DNA of 64,000 nucleotides from a virus. This document shows positions 22,559-29,449 of this stretch, one piece after another. Numbering within the stretch: position 1 is the first letter of the stretch; each line of letters starts with the position of its first letter. The notes beneath the pieces were generated by a model. It made no database searches, was not told the origin of the DNA, and saw only the letters and a program-made list of their open reading frames with translations. The translations under genes and the position numbers were made by a program. The stretch lies in the IMG/VR virus record IMGVR_UViG_3300033153_004214, positions 64,001 through 128,000 of that record, one strand, 5' to 3'.

Positions 22559-22882
22559 ATGGGTGACTGGATTGAGAAAGCCAAGGAGCGCATGAAGCGG
22601 ACACGCTTGCCATCGATAGAGGACTGTGATGATGTCCGACGAGCAATCGTTGAGATCGAGCGACTGAAGGGGGCGCTTGAGCAGGCGTTTCCTACCGAAG
22701 CCGACCTTGATTGGTTGATGACTGCTTTCCAGCGCGAGCACCCGAATCCCGACATCTGGATGCGGCAGCACGCGGAGGACCTGGGGGCCAGGGCCATTGC
22801 GAAGGTGATCGTGAGCGTGTGGGAGGCCGGGCGTATCAAGACCGAGAAGGTTCAGAAGGCCCTTAAGAAAAAAAGCACTTGA
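22559..22882 (+). CDS. helical hypothetical protein
   Basis: 107 residues from ATG 22559 (an in-frame ATG at 22535 would add 8). Helical, with ARAIAKVIVSVWEAGRIKTE near the end and a Lys-rich tail. The stop lies within the next promoter's -35. No family is recognised. Confidence 0.6.
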   Translation: MGDWIEKAKERMKRTRLPSIEDCDDVRRAIVEIERLKGALEQAFPTEADLDWLMTAFQREHPNPDIWMRQHAEDLGARAIAKVIVSVWEAGRIKTEKVQKALKKKST

Positions 22883-22906
22883 CACGGCCATACGAAGTAG
22901 TAGAGT
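22879..22906 (+). promoter_or_regulatory. sigma70-like promoter
   Basis: TTGACA (22879-22884), 16-base spacer with CATACG, TAGAGT (22901-22906). Upstream of 22928. Confidence 0.65.
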
Positions 22907-22927
22907 ACGGTCGTGAACGGAGGACCC

Positions 22928-24199
22928 ATGCTGAACGCTGATGACGCTGAGCGGGCGCAGGCCGATGCCGTCCGCAGGGCGAATGAAGAGGAAGCACCGA
23001 TGCCTGTCGATGAAGAGGCGAAGGACTACCGCAGGGCCATGGATGTCTTGATCGATCTCCGCGAGTGCCTCCACCGTCTGCGGGTGAACGGCACAAGGGA
23101 TGAGGTTGAGATCGCGGATGTCTATGCGAAGTTGCACACCGCCATAGATGACTTCGAGGAAAAGCTCGCTGCGTTCCTCGGTGCTCAGCCTCCCTACGCC
23201 ACCGAGGTCATCATGGACCGTGATCGTGACAAGAAGGAATGGACGGTTGAGCCGGTTAATGTCGAAGAGAATCCTCACTGCAAGCCATGGCGTGTGGCAG
23301 GTCCTACCCATATCTCCTACATGTTCGACCACGAGGAACATGCCAATCGTCTCTGTCAGCGGTTGAACATTGCACATGAGATGGGCTGGCAGGCAGGGTT
23401 CAGCGAAGCCCACAAGCTGGTGCGGCTGGGTGAGCGGCAGAATGAGAGCCTTCGCAGTCAGGTGAAGCTTCTTGGTGACGACATCATGAAGTTGGGCATT
23501 GGCCTGCCCCGGCTTGATGAGGACCATCCCAATGGCATGGGTGCTTGTGAAGCTGCTGCCATCGGCCTGAAGGAACTCAAGGAGAAGTGTAATCAGTTGG
23601 AGGACCAGTCGAGTTGGGCTAATAGGCAGGTTGCTAAAGCAGCAGAGCTTCTCTTTGAGGTTCGTACCGTCAGGGTGCCTGTGGCTATGCGGGATGGCTA
23701 TGATTCGGCCATCAGGTTGGTTAAGGAGACTTTCGCTCCGATCATGGCTGAACTGTTGACTCGTGAGGCTGGAACGGACCCGAGTCGGGAAGAGGAGTTC
23801 AAAGCCCGTAACGAGGTGGTTGATATCCTCGTCCGCGAGGTGGACAAGATATTGTCACGCCCCACCAAGGAGCGCCCCGGTCTCACGATCCCAGAGGAAC
23901 TCTGGAACTTCGCGGAGAAGATCACTGAGGCACAGGATGGCAATACCATCGAGGCGGCTTCGGGTATTCACACAACCAAGGTCCCTGAAACCAACGTCGA
24001 GTTGGTGCCTCTGCGCGAGCATCCTACTCTGGTCCCTTATGATCAGACAATCTATTGCAGGTGCGGGTGGCGGGGTACCAAGGAGGACTTGGTCGAAAGC
24101 ATTACGTTAGCGTGCCCACGGTGCGGCATTGCGGATTATCTGCTTGTTGAAAAACAGATCGAGGAGTCGAAGGATGATGGAGGTCGATCTGTGATATAA
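22928..24199 (+). CDS. large helical protein with C-terminal zinc ribbon
   Basis: 423 residues, mostly helical with coiled segments (LKELKEKCNQLEDQSSWANR), and a final ribbon CRCGWRGTKEDLVES...CPRCG. CGGAGGA sets ATG 22928. Its length makes it the largest protein of the left half apart from the ligase. No family is recognised. The structured non-coding gap follows directly. Confidence 0.65.
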   Translation: MLNADDAERAQADAVRRANEEEAPMPVDEEAKDYRRAMDVLIDLRECLHRLRVNGTRDEVEIADVYAKLHTAIDDFEEKLAAFLGAQPPYATEVIMDRDRDKKEWTVEPVNVEENPHCKPWRVAGPTHISYMFDHEEHANRLCQRLNIAHEMGWQAGFSEAHKLVRLGERQNESLRSQVKLLGDDIMKLGIGLPRLDEDHPNGMGACEAAAIGLKELKEKCNQLEDQSSWANRQVAKAAELLFEVRTVRVPVAMRDGYDSAIRLVKETFAPIMAELLTREAGTDPSREEEFKARNEVVDILVREVDKILSRPTKERPGLTIPEELWNFAEKITEAQDGNTIEAASGIHTTKVPETNVELVPLREHPTLVPYDQTIYCRCGWRGTKEDLVESITLACPRCGIADYLLVEKQIEESKDDGGRSVI

Positions 24200-24209
24200 A
24201 CAGTAAGAC

Positions 24210-24395
24210 GCTTCAGGCTAACGGGTTGGCAAGTATGGCACGAGAGTGCAGAGCAATCCCTAGCTGGAGGAAATAGACGCTTGCCGAGAATCCAGTGTGC
24301 GCCCTGAGTTGGGAGGCCTGAAGCAAAATGGAATTGATGCTTCCATCGTCTAGTCTGGTTTAGGATACTGGATTCGCTGGTGTTTGATAGGGATT
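24210..24395 (+). ncRNA. candidate pseudoknotted structured RNA
   Basis: The 236-base gap between 24199 and 24436 pairs extensively with itself: 24210-24218 with 24316-24324 (9 perfect pairs), 24228-24233 with 24280-24285 (6), 24238-24241 with 24246-24249 closing a GAGA tetraloop, 24288-24298 with 24365-24375 (11, one G-U), 24328-24333 with 24341-24346 (6), and 24255-24262 with 24388-24395 (8). The fourth crosses the first, a pseudoknot. The order matches P3, P4-P6, P8, P7 of a group I core, but no conserved P7/guanosine-site sequence is seen. Part (24346-24373) also resembles a tRNA-Glu D-arm. No promoter of the local type was found. Confidence 0.55.
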
Positions 24396-24435
24396 AAGAA
24401 GGACGAAGGCGAGTCAGTGCAGGAGAGGAAGAAGA

Positions 24436-24669
24436 ATGCCTAGCTGCGGATGGCGATCCAACCATTCGTGCCCGCGTGAAGAGCCTTGCTACGATCACTT
24501 CGAAACTGACAGCGATGCTTCGAAGTATCTGGAGTCGAGAGGCTACTCCATTCATCGCTTCGTGATCCGACCTTCTCGAAACGTTGAGATCACGGAGAAG
24601 GACAAGTCGGCCATCTGCTTTCTGCTCAATGAGTGGAACTGGGCCTATGCGGGACCTGATTTTGAGTGA
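24436..24669 (+). CDS. small hypothetical protein
   Basis: 77 residues, Cys near the start (CGWRSNHSCPREEPC) and SAICFLLNEWNWAYAGPDFE at the end. GGAGAGGAAGAAG precedes the ATG. No family is recognised. Confidence 0.6.
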   Translation: MPSCGWRSNHSCPREEPCYDHFETDSDASKYLESRGYSIHRFVIRPSRNVEITEKDKSAICFLLNEWNWAYAGPDFE

Positions 24670-25003
24670 GTTCTTGATCCGTATCGACAAAAGCACCCTC
24701 CGCCGGAACCCCCATGTCGGGGAGACTCGTCGTTTCATCCCCGGGCCAGTTGTCACGAATGAAGATGGTAGTCAAACATGCGAGCGTATTGAGGTCAGTG
24801 GTCCTGCACCCCTGTGGCTCTATGGGTTTGAGGATACCGAGGTTGAGTGTGGGGAGTGCCACAAGCGATTCAGCTTTAGGCTGCTTCTTGACTGTGAAGA
24901 CTGTGAGGGAAACCGTTTCGAGGTTTGCCCGAAATGTGGTGAGAAAGACTGCTGTGACATTACCTTTGAGACCCCGGCGGAGGCGTTCAAGAGAAAGGAC
25001 TGA
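24662..25003 (+). CDS. zinc-finger protein, TTG start uncertain
   Basis: About 113 residues. CGECHKRFSFRLLLDCEDC then CPKCGEKDCCD give three or more Cys pairs. No ATG lies at the right place; TTG 24662 or TTG 24674 overlap or follow the previous stop. The frame is convincing, the start is not. Confidence 0.6.
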   Translation: MSEFLIRIDKSTLRRNPHVGETRRFIPGPVVTNEDGSQTCERIEVSGPAPLWLYGFEDTEVECGECHKRFSFRLLLDCEDCEGNRFEVCPKCGEKDCCDITFETPAEAFKRKD

Positions 25004-25005
25004 TC

Positions 25006-25224
25006 ATGTCCATGCTTTGGGAAGATGCTCGGTCGAGTAACATATCTAAGGTCGGTTACGACGAAGAGACAGGACAGTTGCATGTGATGTTCCACTCCGG
25101 GGCAGTCTACCAGTACGATAATATCCCCAAGGAGGTCTACGAGACCTTCAAGGAGAATCACTTCAGTGGTCGCTGCCTGAACGCCATGATCAAGGGCCGG
25201 TACGACTACAGTAGGATTCACTAG
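25006..25224 (+). CDS. KTSC-domain protein
   Basis: 72 residues: SSNISKVGYDEETGQLHVMF, GAVYQYDNIPKEVYETF and GRCLNAMIKGRYDYSRI match the KTSC pattern (SSnI..igYd....L.v.F..G..Y.Y.nVP..vy). This small domain is common in phage and next to lysyl-tRNA synthetase-like proteins; its role is not known. Confidence 0.85.
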   Translation: MSMLWEDARSSNISKVGYDEETGQLHVMFHSGAVYQYDNIPKEVYETFKENHFSGRCLNAMIKGRYDYSRIH

Positions 25225-25228
25225 CTTC

Positions 25229-25834
25229 GTGAACGAGTTCAAGCACACCGCTATTGGTGCTCTTCTCAATCGGCACGCAGGGGAGGACGCTTGGGTCTTT
25301 GGTAAGGGACCCAGTCTTGATGGTTTTGATATGGGTGTGGCAGGCGTATTGCGTATCTGTATCAATGAGAGTGCTGCAGTTGTACCGGCCCCAAGCTATT
25401 TCTTTGCACATGACTGTGTTCCCATTGAACGGGTAGCGGTGCAATGGCCGGAGGGTTGTAAGGCTGTCCTAGAGGATGGCATGGTTAAGCATGCAGTGGA
25501 CAGTGGCATTCCGCAGGAGGCGGTGTACCAGTACTCCAAGCGTGACAAGGACAAGTCGGTGCTCTTCCTTTCTCCTAAGGAGATTGCGGAGCAGAATATA
25601 CTTCATGGCATGAATGGGACCGTTCACTCGGCCCTGCACTTTTGCAAGTTGGTTGGAGTTCGTTGTGTCCATATGGTGGGCTTCGATGGTACTGGTGGTT
25701 ACGCTGCTTGTGTGAATGTGGATTCCAGCGAGGGCCGTAATCACAAGCAGATTAATCGGTACACGATGAAGATGCTTAAGCTGTTGAGGATACCGATGAC
25801 CGTTTGGCCTTGGGGGGCCTCTCATGAAGCTTAA
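25229..25834 (+). CDS. MptE/DUF115-like Rossmann protein
   Basis: 201 residues. AWVFGKGPSLDGFDM near the N-terminus matches the xGxGPSL loop of MptE-like and sialyl/GT42-related proteins; FAHDCVPIERV and NGTVHSALHFCKLVGVRCVH with MVGFDGTGGY fit later fold elements. Could be a phosphotransferase or glycosyltransferase relative. GTG 25229 follows the KTSC stop. Stop coupled to the next ATG. Confidence 0.6.
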   Translation: MNEFKHTAIGALLNRHAGEDAWVFGKGPSLDGFDMGVAGVLRICINESAAVVPAPSYFFAHDCVPIERVAVQWPEGCKAVLEDGMVKHAVDSGIPQEAVYQYSKRDKDKSVLFLSPKEIAEQNILHGMNGTVHSALHFCKLVGVRCVHMVGFDGTGGYAACVNVDSSEGRNHKQINRYTMKMLKLLRIPMTVWPWGASHEA

Positions 25835-26045
25835 GCTTGGCGATACAGCCTACATCATCTATCGGGGTCGCCGGTACAAGGGTATCGTTGAGGTGATCCG
25901 CTGGGGCGACACAGAGCGCGTAGGAGACCCGCAGGAGGTCTGGGTGTTGGTTCCAGAGCTTGATCTTCAACGACCGTTCCACAGGCCCTTTAATGAGGTC
26001 TACAGGACCTCTCGCGCAGCAAAGGATGCTCTTCTTTTAGTTTGA
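25824..26045 (+). CDS. small beta-rich hypothetical protein
   Basis: 73 residues: KLKLGDTAYIIYRGRRYKGI and VWVLVPELDLQRPFHRPF suggest an SH3-like barrel. Overlaps the previous gene by 11 bases. No family is recognised. Confidence 0.6.
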   Translation: MKLKLGDTAYIIYRGRRYKGIVEVIRWGDTERVGDPQEVWVLVPELDLQRPFHRPFNEVYRTSRAAKDALLLV

Positions 26046-26069
26046 CACTTTGGCACACTGTGATACTAT
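26042..26069 (+). promoter_or_regulatory. sigma70-like promoter
   Basis: TTGACA (26042-26047), 16-base spacer, TACTAT (26064-26069). Predicted start near 26076 falls exactly at the first arm of the inverted repeat. Confidence 0.65.
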
Positions 26070-26076
26070 ATTTCCA

Positions 26077-26565
26077 CGCACGCAGGCAGGTAACGCACGC
26101 AGGTACGAAGGAGGTGTGTCGTGGGTAAAACACTTAAGGTTGTATGTCCCATTGTCGAAGAAGGTGATTCCGCCGCACCCGTATCAGGTGCCGAAGTATT
26201 CATCTTTGATGTCAAAGAGATGACTGTCTTCCAATCGAACACCCATTGCTTTGTTGTGGTGGGTAAGAAAGGGGAGGCTCGGTGCGTGGCTGTCGCTTCT
26301 ACATCCGATGTTCAGTCGAAGAGCATCAAAGAGGTAATAGGGATCGGTGTCCCTGCCTTTCGCACGTTCCTCTCCGTCGATGCCAATGAGATTGAGAGAC
26401 TGCAGAAGGCTGGCCAGCCGCTGCCTTGCAGGTACTTTGCTCTCAAGCTTGACAACGGGGAGTCGGACTTCCTCGCAGTGGATAGTGGTCATCGTGTCTA
26501 TCTGGAAAATGAGCAGGGCGACACGATGAAGCGATTGGCCTAGTAATCACGCCTGCCTGCGTGCG
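26077..26565. repeat. 14-base inverted repeat flanking one gene
   Basis: CGCACGCAGGCAGG (26077-26090) and its exact complement CCTGCCTGCGTGCG (26552-26565) bracket the gene 26121-26543. CGCACGCAGG also recurs as a direct repeat at 26094-26103. The left arm is at the predicted RNA start and the right arm is followed by CTTTCCTTCTT, so the two ends of the message could pair. No transposase is present. Confidence 0.75.
26121..26543 (+). CDS. hypothetical protein flanked by inverted repeats
   Basis: 140 residues from GTG 26121 after AAGGAGGTGTGTC. Beta-rich: EVFIFDVKEMTVFQSNTHCF, VGKKGEARCVAVAS, RYFALKLDNGESDFLAVDSG. No family is recognised. Single-gene transcript with its own promoter and 14-base complementary sequences at both ends of the message. 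Confidence 0.65.
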   Translation: MGKTLKVVCPIVEEGDSAAPVSGAEVFIFDVKEMTVFQSNTHCFVVVGKKGEARCVAVASTSDVQSKSIKEVIGIGVPAFRTFLSVDANEIERLQKAGQPLPCRYFALKLDNGESDFLAVDSGHRVYLENEQGDTMKRLA

Positions 26566-26574
26566 CTTTCCTTC

Positions 26575-26603
26575 TTGACTTAATACCAACCATCCCGTAT
26601 ATT
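26575..26603 (+). promoter_or_regulatory. sigma70-like promoter
   Basis: TTGACT (26575-26580), 17-base spacer, TATATT (26598-26603), preceded by TCCCG. Confidence 0.85.
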
Positions 26604-26625
26604 GCTGATGTTGCGGGAGGTTGTT

Positions 26626-26697
26626 ATGGAGTCCGGTCTCAGGGAAACCCGTCCGATCCCGTTCGTCGCATGGGACGGAGAAGGCAAGAAGAAGTAG
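26626..26697 (+). CDS. 23-residue peptide
   Basis: MESGLRETRPIPFVAWDGEG then KKK, two TAG stops. GGGAGG precedes ATG 26626 and a strong promoter lies 23 bases upstream. FVAWDGEG resembles the first strand of a DnaQ-type exonuclease (xxDGEG), so this may be a truncated fragment. Probably expressed. Confidence 0.45.
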   Translation: MESGLRETRPIPFVAWDGEGKKK

Positions 26698-26776
26698 TAG
26701 TTCGCCCAGCAGATAGCGTGCGTGACCGGGATTGTCTGCCCGGCACCCCCTTCTGCATCAGAAAGGAGGTTACGCC

Positions 26777-26797
26777 ATGGGGAGTGGGAGAAGCTGA
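26777..26797 (+). other. 6-codon mini-ORF behind a perfect ribosome site
   Basis: AAAGGAGGT (26762-26770) then ATG GGG AGT GGG AGA AGC TGA (MGSGRS). A strong site in front of almost no coding sequence, within an RNA that then runs into the terminator at 26832. May be a leader peptide, a ribosome-binding decoy, or a relic. Confidence 0.4.
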
Positions 26798-26831
26798 ACC
26801 CACACACACATGAAAGCGTGACAACTTCGGG

Positions 26832-26868
26832 GATAGGGCCAGCGCGGTATTGGCTGGCCCTATCTTTT
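26832..26868 (+). terminator. intrinsic terminator
   Basis: 12-base stem GATAGGGCCAGC (26832-26843) / GCTGGCCCTATC (26853-26864), 9-base loop, TTTT. Ends the short transcript from 26603. Confidence 0.95.
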
Positions 26869-26870
26869 GC

Positions 26871-26900
26871 TTGCCAAGAGAAGGTTGTCAGCCGTATATT
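26871..26900 (+). promoter_or_regulatory. promoter with TTGCCA -35
   Basis: TTGCCA (26871-26876), 18-base spacer, TATATT (26895-26900) preceded by GCCG. Directly after the terminator, so the downstream structural block starts here. Confidence 0.65.
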
Positions 26901-26920
26901 CCTGTAACAGGGGGACGGTT

Positions 26921-27049
26921 GTGGAGCAGAACATTGATCTCCTTCTGGAGCCGCTTATGCACACAGTGAAGCATGTTGTTATCAGCCTCGCGGCACTGGC
27001 GTTTGCGGGGGTGGTAATTTGGCTCGTTCTTAACATGGAGGCCCTATGA
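26921..27049 (+). CDS. small membrane protein
   Basis: 42 residues from GTG 26921 (GGGGGACGG before it): a polar start and one transmembrane helix (VVISLAALAFAGVVIWLVLN). ATGA coupling to the next gene. Could be a small holin-like or packaging-associated peptide; not known. Confidence 0.55.
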   Translation: MEQNIDLLLEPLMHTVKHVVISLAALAFAGVVIWLVLNMEAL

Positions 27050-27270
27050 CCCTCAAAGAAGAACTGGAGCAGTTCCTACAGGACAATCTGTTCATGGAAC
27101 CGGACTTGCTGCTCAAGGAGTTCCGGTCGAAGTTCGGGCAGCACGCCATGATGTTCAAGGACATCCCCGACAAGCCGGAGGCGACCAAGGTGGACACCTA
27201 TCTGGTTGTCAACGGCACTGAGGTCTTCGCGGTGTGCCGGGGCGTGAGGGCCGAACTCCAAAGGCGGTAG
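27046..27270 (+). CDS. small hypothetical protein
   Basis: 74 residues: LKEELEQFLQDNLFMEPDLL then a basic helix and a beta end (VDTYLVVNGTEVFAVCRG). Leads into the large structural gene. No family is recognised. Confidence 0.6.
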   Translation: MTLKEELEQFLQDNLFMEPDLLLKEFRSKFGQHAMMFKDIPDKPEATKVDTYLVVNGTEVFAVCRGVRAELQRR

Positions 27271-27278
27271 CAGAGGAC

Positions 27279-29402
27279 ATGACCGTGGCAGGTACTCCTC
27301 GCATTCTATCGCTGCACAACGAGCTTCCTGAGGTCGGCGTTGCCGAAATTGAGTATCCAGATGGCTCGGTCTACAAGTACGAGTTCGACGGTGGCAACGT
27401 CCCAATACTGAGGCAAAAGGCTCGTCATGAACCCGGTCTCGCCGCCAATATCATCAAGAAGATTGCCTACGAAACGAGGAAGACCAAAGAAGGAACGAAG
27501 GTTGTCCGTCAGCTACCGAAGGACAGGCTCCCACCCAAGCTGGGCTACGAGCAGACGAGGCTCTTTCCTGAGTCGATGACCTTCGAGGATATGATCAACG
27601 AGGCTGTAAGGATCACCGGGCCGACACTACCTCCTGTTGATCCACGACAGATGCGTTTGTTCCCTGAGGGTGATCCTCTTGAAGGATGGTACACTGGTTC
27701 TGTTTTTACTAACTACGACTCATGGGACGTAGTTGATAATGAGGACGATTTCGAGTCGGCTGTTTTACAGGTCGCATCTGTTGTAGAAAATATTGAAATA
27801 GAAATGGAGCAGTACACAGCCGAGTGGACACACCCGGAGATTGGCGAGTGGGTAGGGCTGGATGAAACCTATTCGAGTGTTGCTGATGCAGAGAGGGCTG
27901 CTCAGGAAGCAGCGTATGAATGGATTTCTGCGCGGACATCGGAACTAGAGTTGGAACGAGAAGAAGCAGAGGGTGATGAAGAAGCGTTAGCAGAAATCGA
28001 TGATGATCCTGATGAGGATGATATTGAAGTTCGTACAGACATCGCTAATACTGATGCCTACGTTAGTGGTCAAGTAACTTTCTATTCAGAAGAGTTCGAT
28101 GACACTGTAGCTACCTTCGATGTGTATGGTAATGGTGACTCATATTTGGTTAGTATCGATAATGAAGACTGGCTCTTAGCCATGCAGCAGTTAGGCTATA
28201 ACATCAAAGTGGGTTCCCACGAGGGTATGCCTGAGCGGAGACTAAGCGCCCATGTCACGGAGGCAGTACAGGTCCTTGGTCCTTCTCTACCATCGGAGGA
28301 CCCGAGGCAGTCTACCCTGTTCGCAACCAAGTTGGATGCTTCACTAGAGACAATCGTTGATCACCTTCTTCAAGCTGGGTTCAAGAGCCACCAGATGACA
28401 GCAGAAAACGGTGTGGCCAACGAAGATTGGATACCGGTTAGCCCGGGGATATTCCGCTATGTGTACGCAGATGAAGATGATGATCCAAATGGATGGCTGG
28501 ATGGTCCCTATGGTCGTGGTGGTATTTTCCTTGATGTGGGGGATGTAGGAGAGGAAGGAGTCAAGTTCATAGCAAACCTTGGTGCATCGTCATGGACACC
28601 AGACTGCCCGGAACAGAAGGATGCGGAACTGGCAGTGCGTGCCTTGCGTCGTGCAGGCTATGAGGTTAATGAACGGCCCAGTAGGAGTCGGATTCCTAGT
28701 TACCTTGCAAGTCCACCTACTAGCAGACGAGCGGAGTCCCTGCAGAGCTTCGAAGACATGGTTGCATTCTTGCGGCTGCAGGAGTCTAAGAATCCGGCGG
28801 CGAAGCAAATCCTCCTGTTGGAGGATGCACCTATTCGTGTCCAGACAGTCAATCGACATCTTGATACCTTTGGTAGACCAGCCGAACATGTCTACCAGAT
28901 AGTGGCGATCTCGCCTGATGTGAAGCTGGGTGTCGATGACACTGTGGTTGGTTACATTGACTATACGTACTTGCCTAGTGATGACCTCATCCACATCAAC
29001 ATGATCGAGGTCATGGAGGAGTACCGGCGACAAGGCATCGGTACAAAGATGATTCAAGCTTTGAAGCAGGAGTGGCCTGACCAGAAGATCAATTGGGGTA
29101 TGTTGGTGGGCCATGGTGCTGAGTTCAAGAGATCACTGGGTGAAGACCAGCAGACTCATGGCTATGCATGTGTTATGGGTGATATCCCCGATGTGAAGAT
29201 ATCACTAGATAACATGCGTGAGCAGATTGATCCCAAGGACCTTGTGGACGAAGACCTCGGTGATCCGAAGAAGGAGGGTCCTTGGGAGCAGGTGAAGATC
29301 GATAAGATCAAGGGCTACCACAGCGACGAGATCAAGGAGGTTGGCTCAACACACGTACTGACTGGTTCAAGGAAGTTGACAGTGGTAGCCATGATTCAGT
29401 AG
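27279..29402 (+). CDS. giant modular protein A, GNAT-like domain, putative internal head protein
   Basis: 707 residues. TFEDMINEAVRITGPTLPPV (about 103-122) and TEAVQVLGPSLPSEDPRQST (about 327-346) are two of nine (x)EAVxIxGPTP modules in the region. An acidic middle precedes the second. Residues about 590-625 read MIEVMEEYRRQGIGTKMIQA, the acetyl-CoA loop of a GNAT acetyltransferase. The frame ends at 29402, but protein-like sequence continues in the -1 frame (GGWLNTRTDWFKEVDSGSHD) into the next gene, so A and B may be one protein of about 1,200 residues. ATG 27279 follows GCAGAGG. Confidence 0.65.
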   Translation: MTVAGTPRILSLHNELPEVGVAEIEYPDGSVYKYEFDGGNVPILRQKARHEPGLAANIIKKIAYETRKTKEGTKVVRQLPKDRLPPKLGYEQTRLFPESMTFEDMINEAVRITGPTLPPVDPRQMRLFPEGDPLEGWYTGSVFTNYDSWDVVDNEDDFESAVLQVASVVENIEIEMEQYTAEWTHPEIGEWVGLDETYSSVADAERAAQEAAYEWISARTSELELEREEAEGDEEALAEIDDDPDEDDIEVRTDIANTDAYVSGQVTFYSEEFDDTVATFDVYGNGDSYLVSIDNEDWLLAMQQLGYNIKVGSHEGMPERRLSAHVTEAVQVLGPSLPSEDPRQSTLFATKLDASLETIVDHLLQAGFKSHQMTAENGVANEDWIPVSPGIFRYVYADEDDDPNGWLDGPYGRGGIFLDVGDVGEEGVKFIANLGASSWTPDCPEQKDAELAVRALRRAGYEVNERPSRSRIPSYLASPPTSRRAESLQSFEDMVAFLRLQESKNPAAKQILLLEDAPIRVQTVNRHLDTFGRPAEHVYQIVAISPDVKLGVDDTVVGYIDYTYLPSDDLIHINMIEVMEEYRRQGIGTKMIQALKQEWPDQKINWGMLVGHGAEFKRSLGEDQQTHGYACVMGDIPDVKISLDNMREQIDPKDLVDEDLGDPKKEGPWEQVKIDKIKGYHSDEIKEVGSTHVLTGSRKLTVVAMIQ

Positions 29403-29449
29403 CTCGATCTATCGCCGGAGTAGACAATGCCATCGAAGCTCGTAAGCAG

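Noticed and set aside
24210-24420. A true group I intron or a tRNA-Glu gene in the 24.2 kb gap
   Set aside because: The helix order is intron-like but the P7/guanosine-site consensus is absent and no split gene flanks it; the tRNA-like part has no 3' half.
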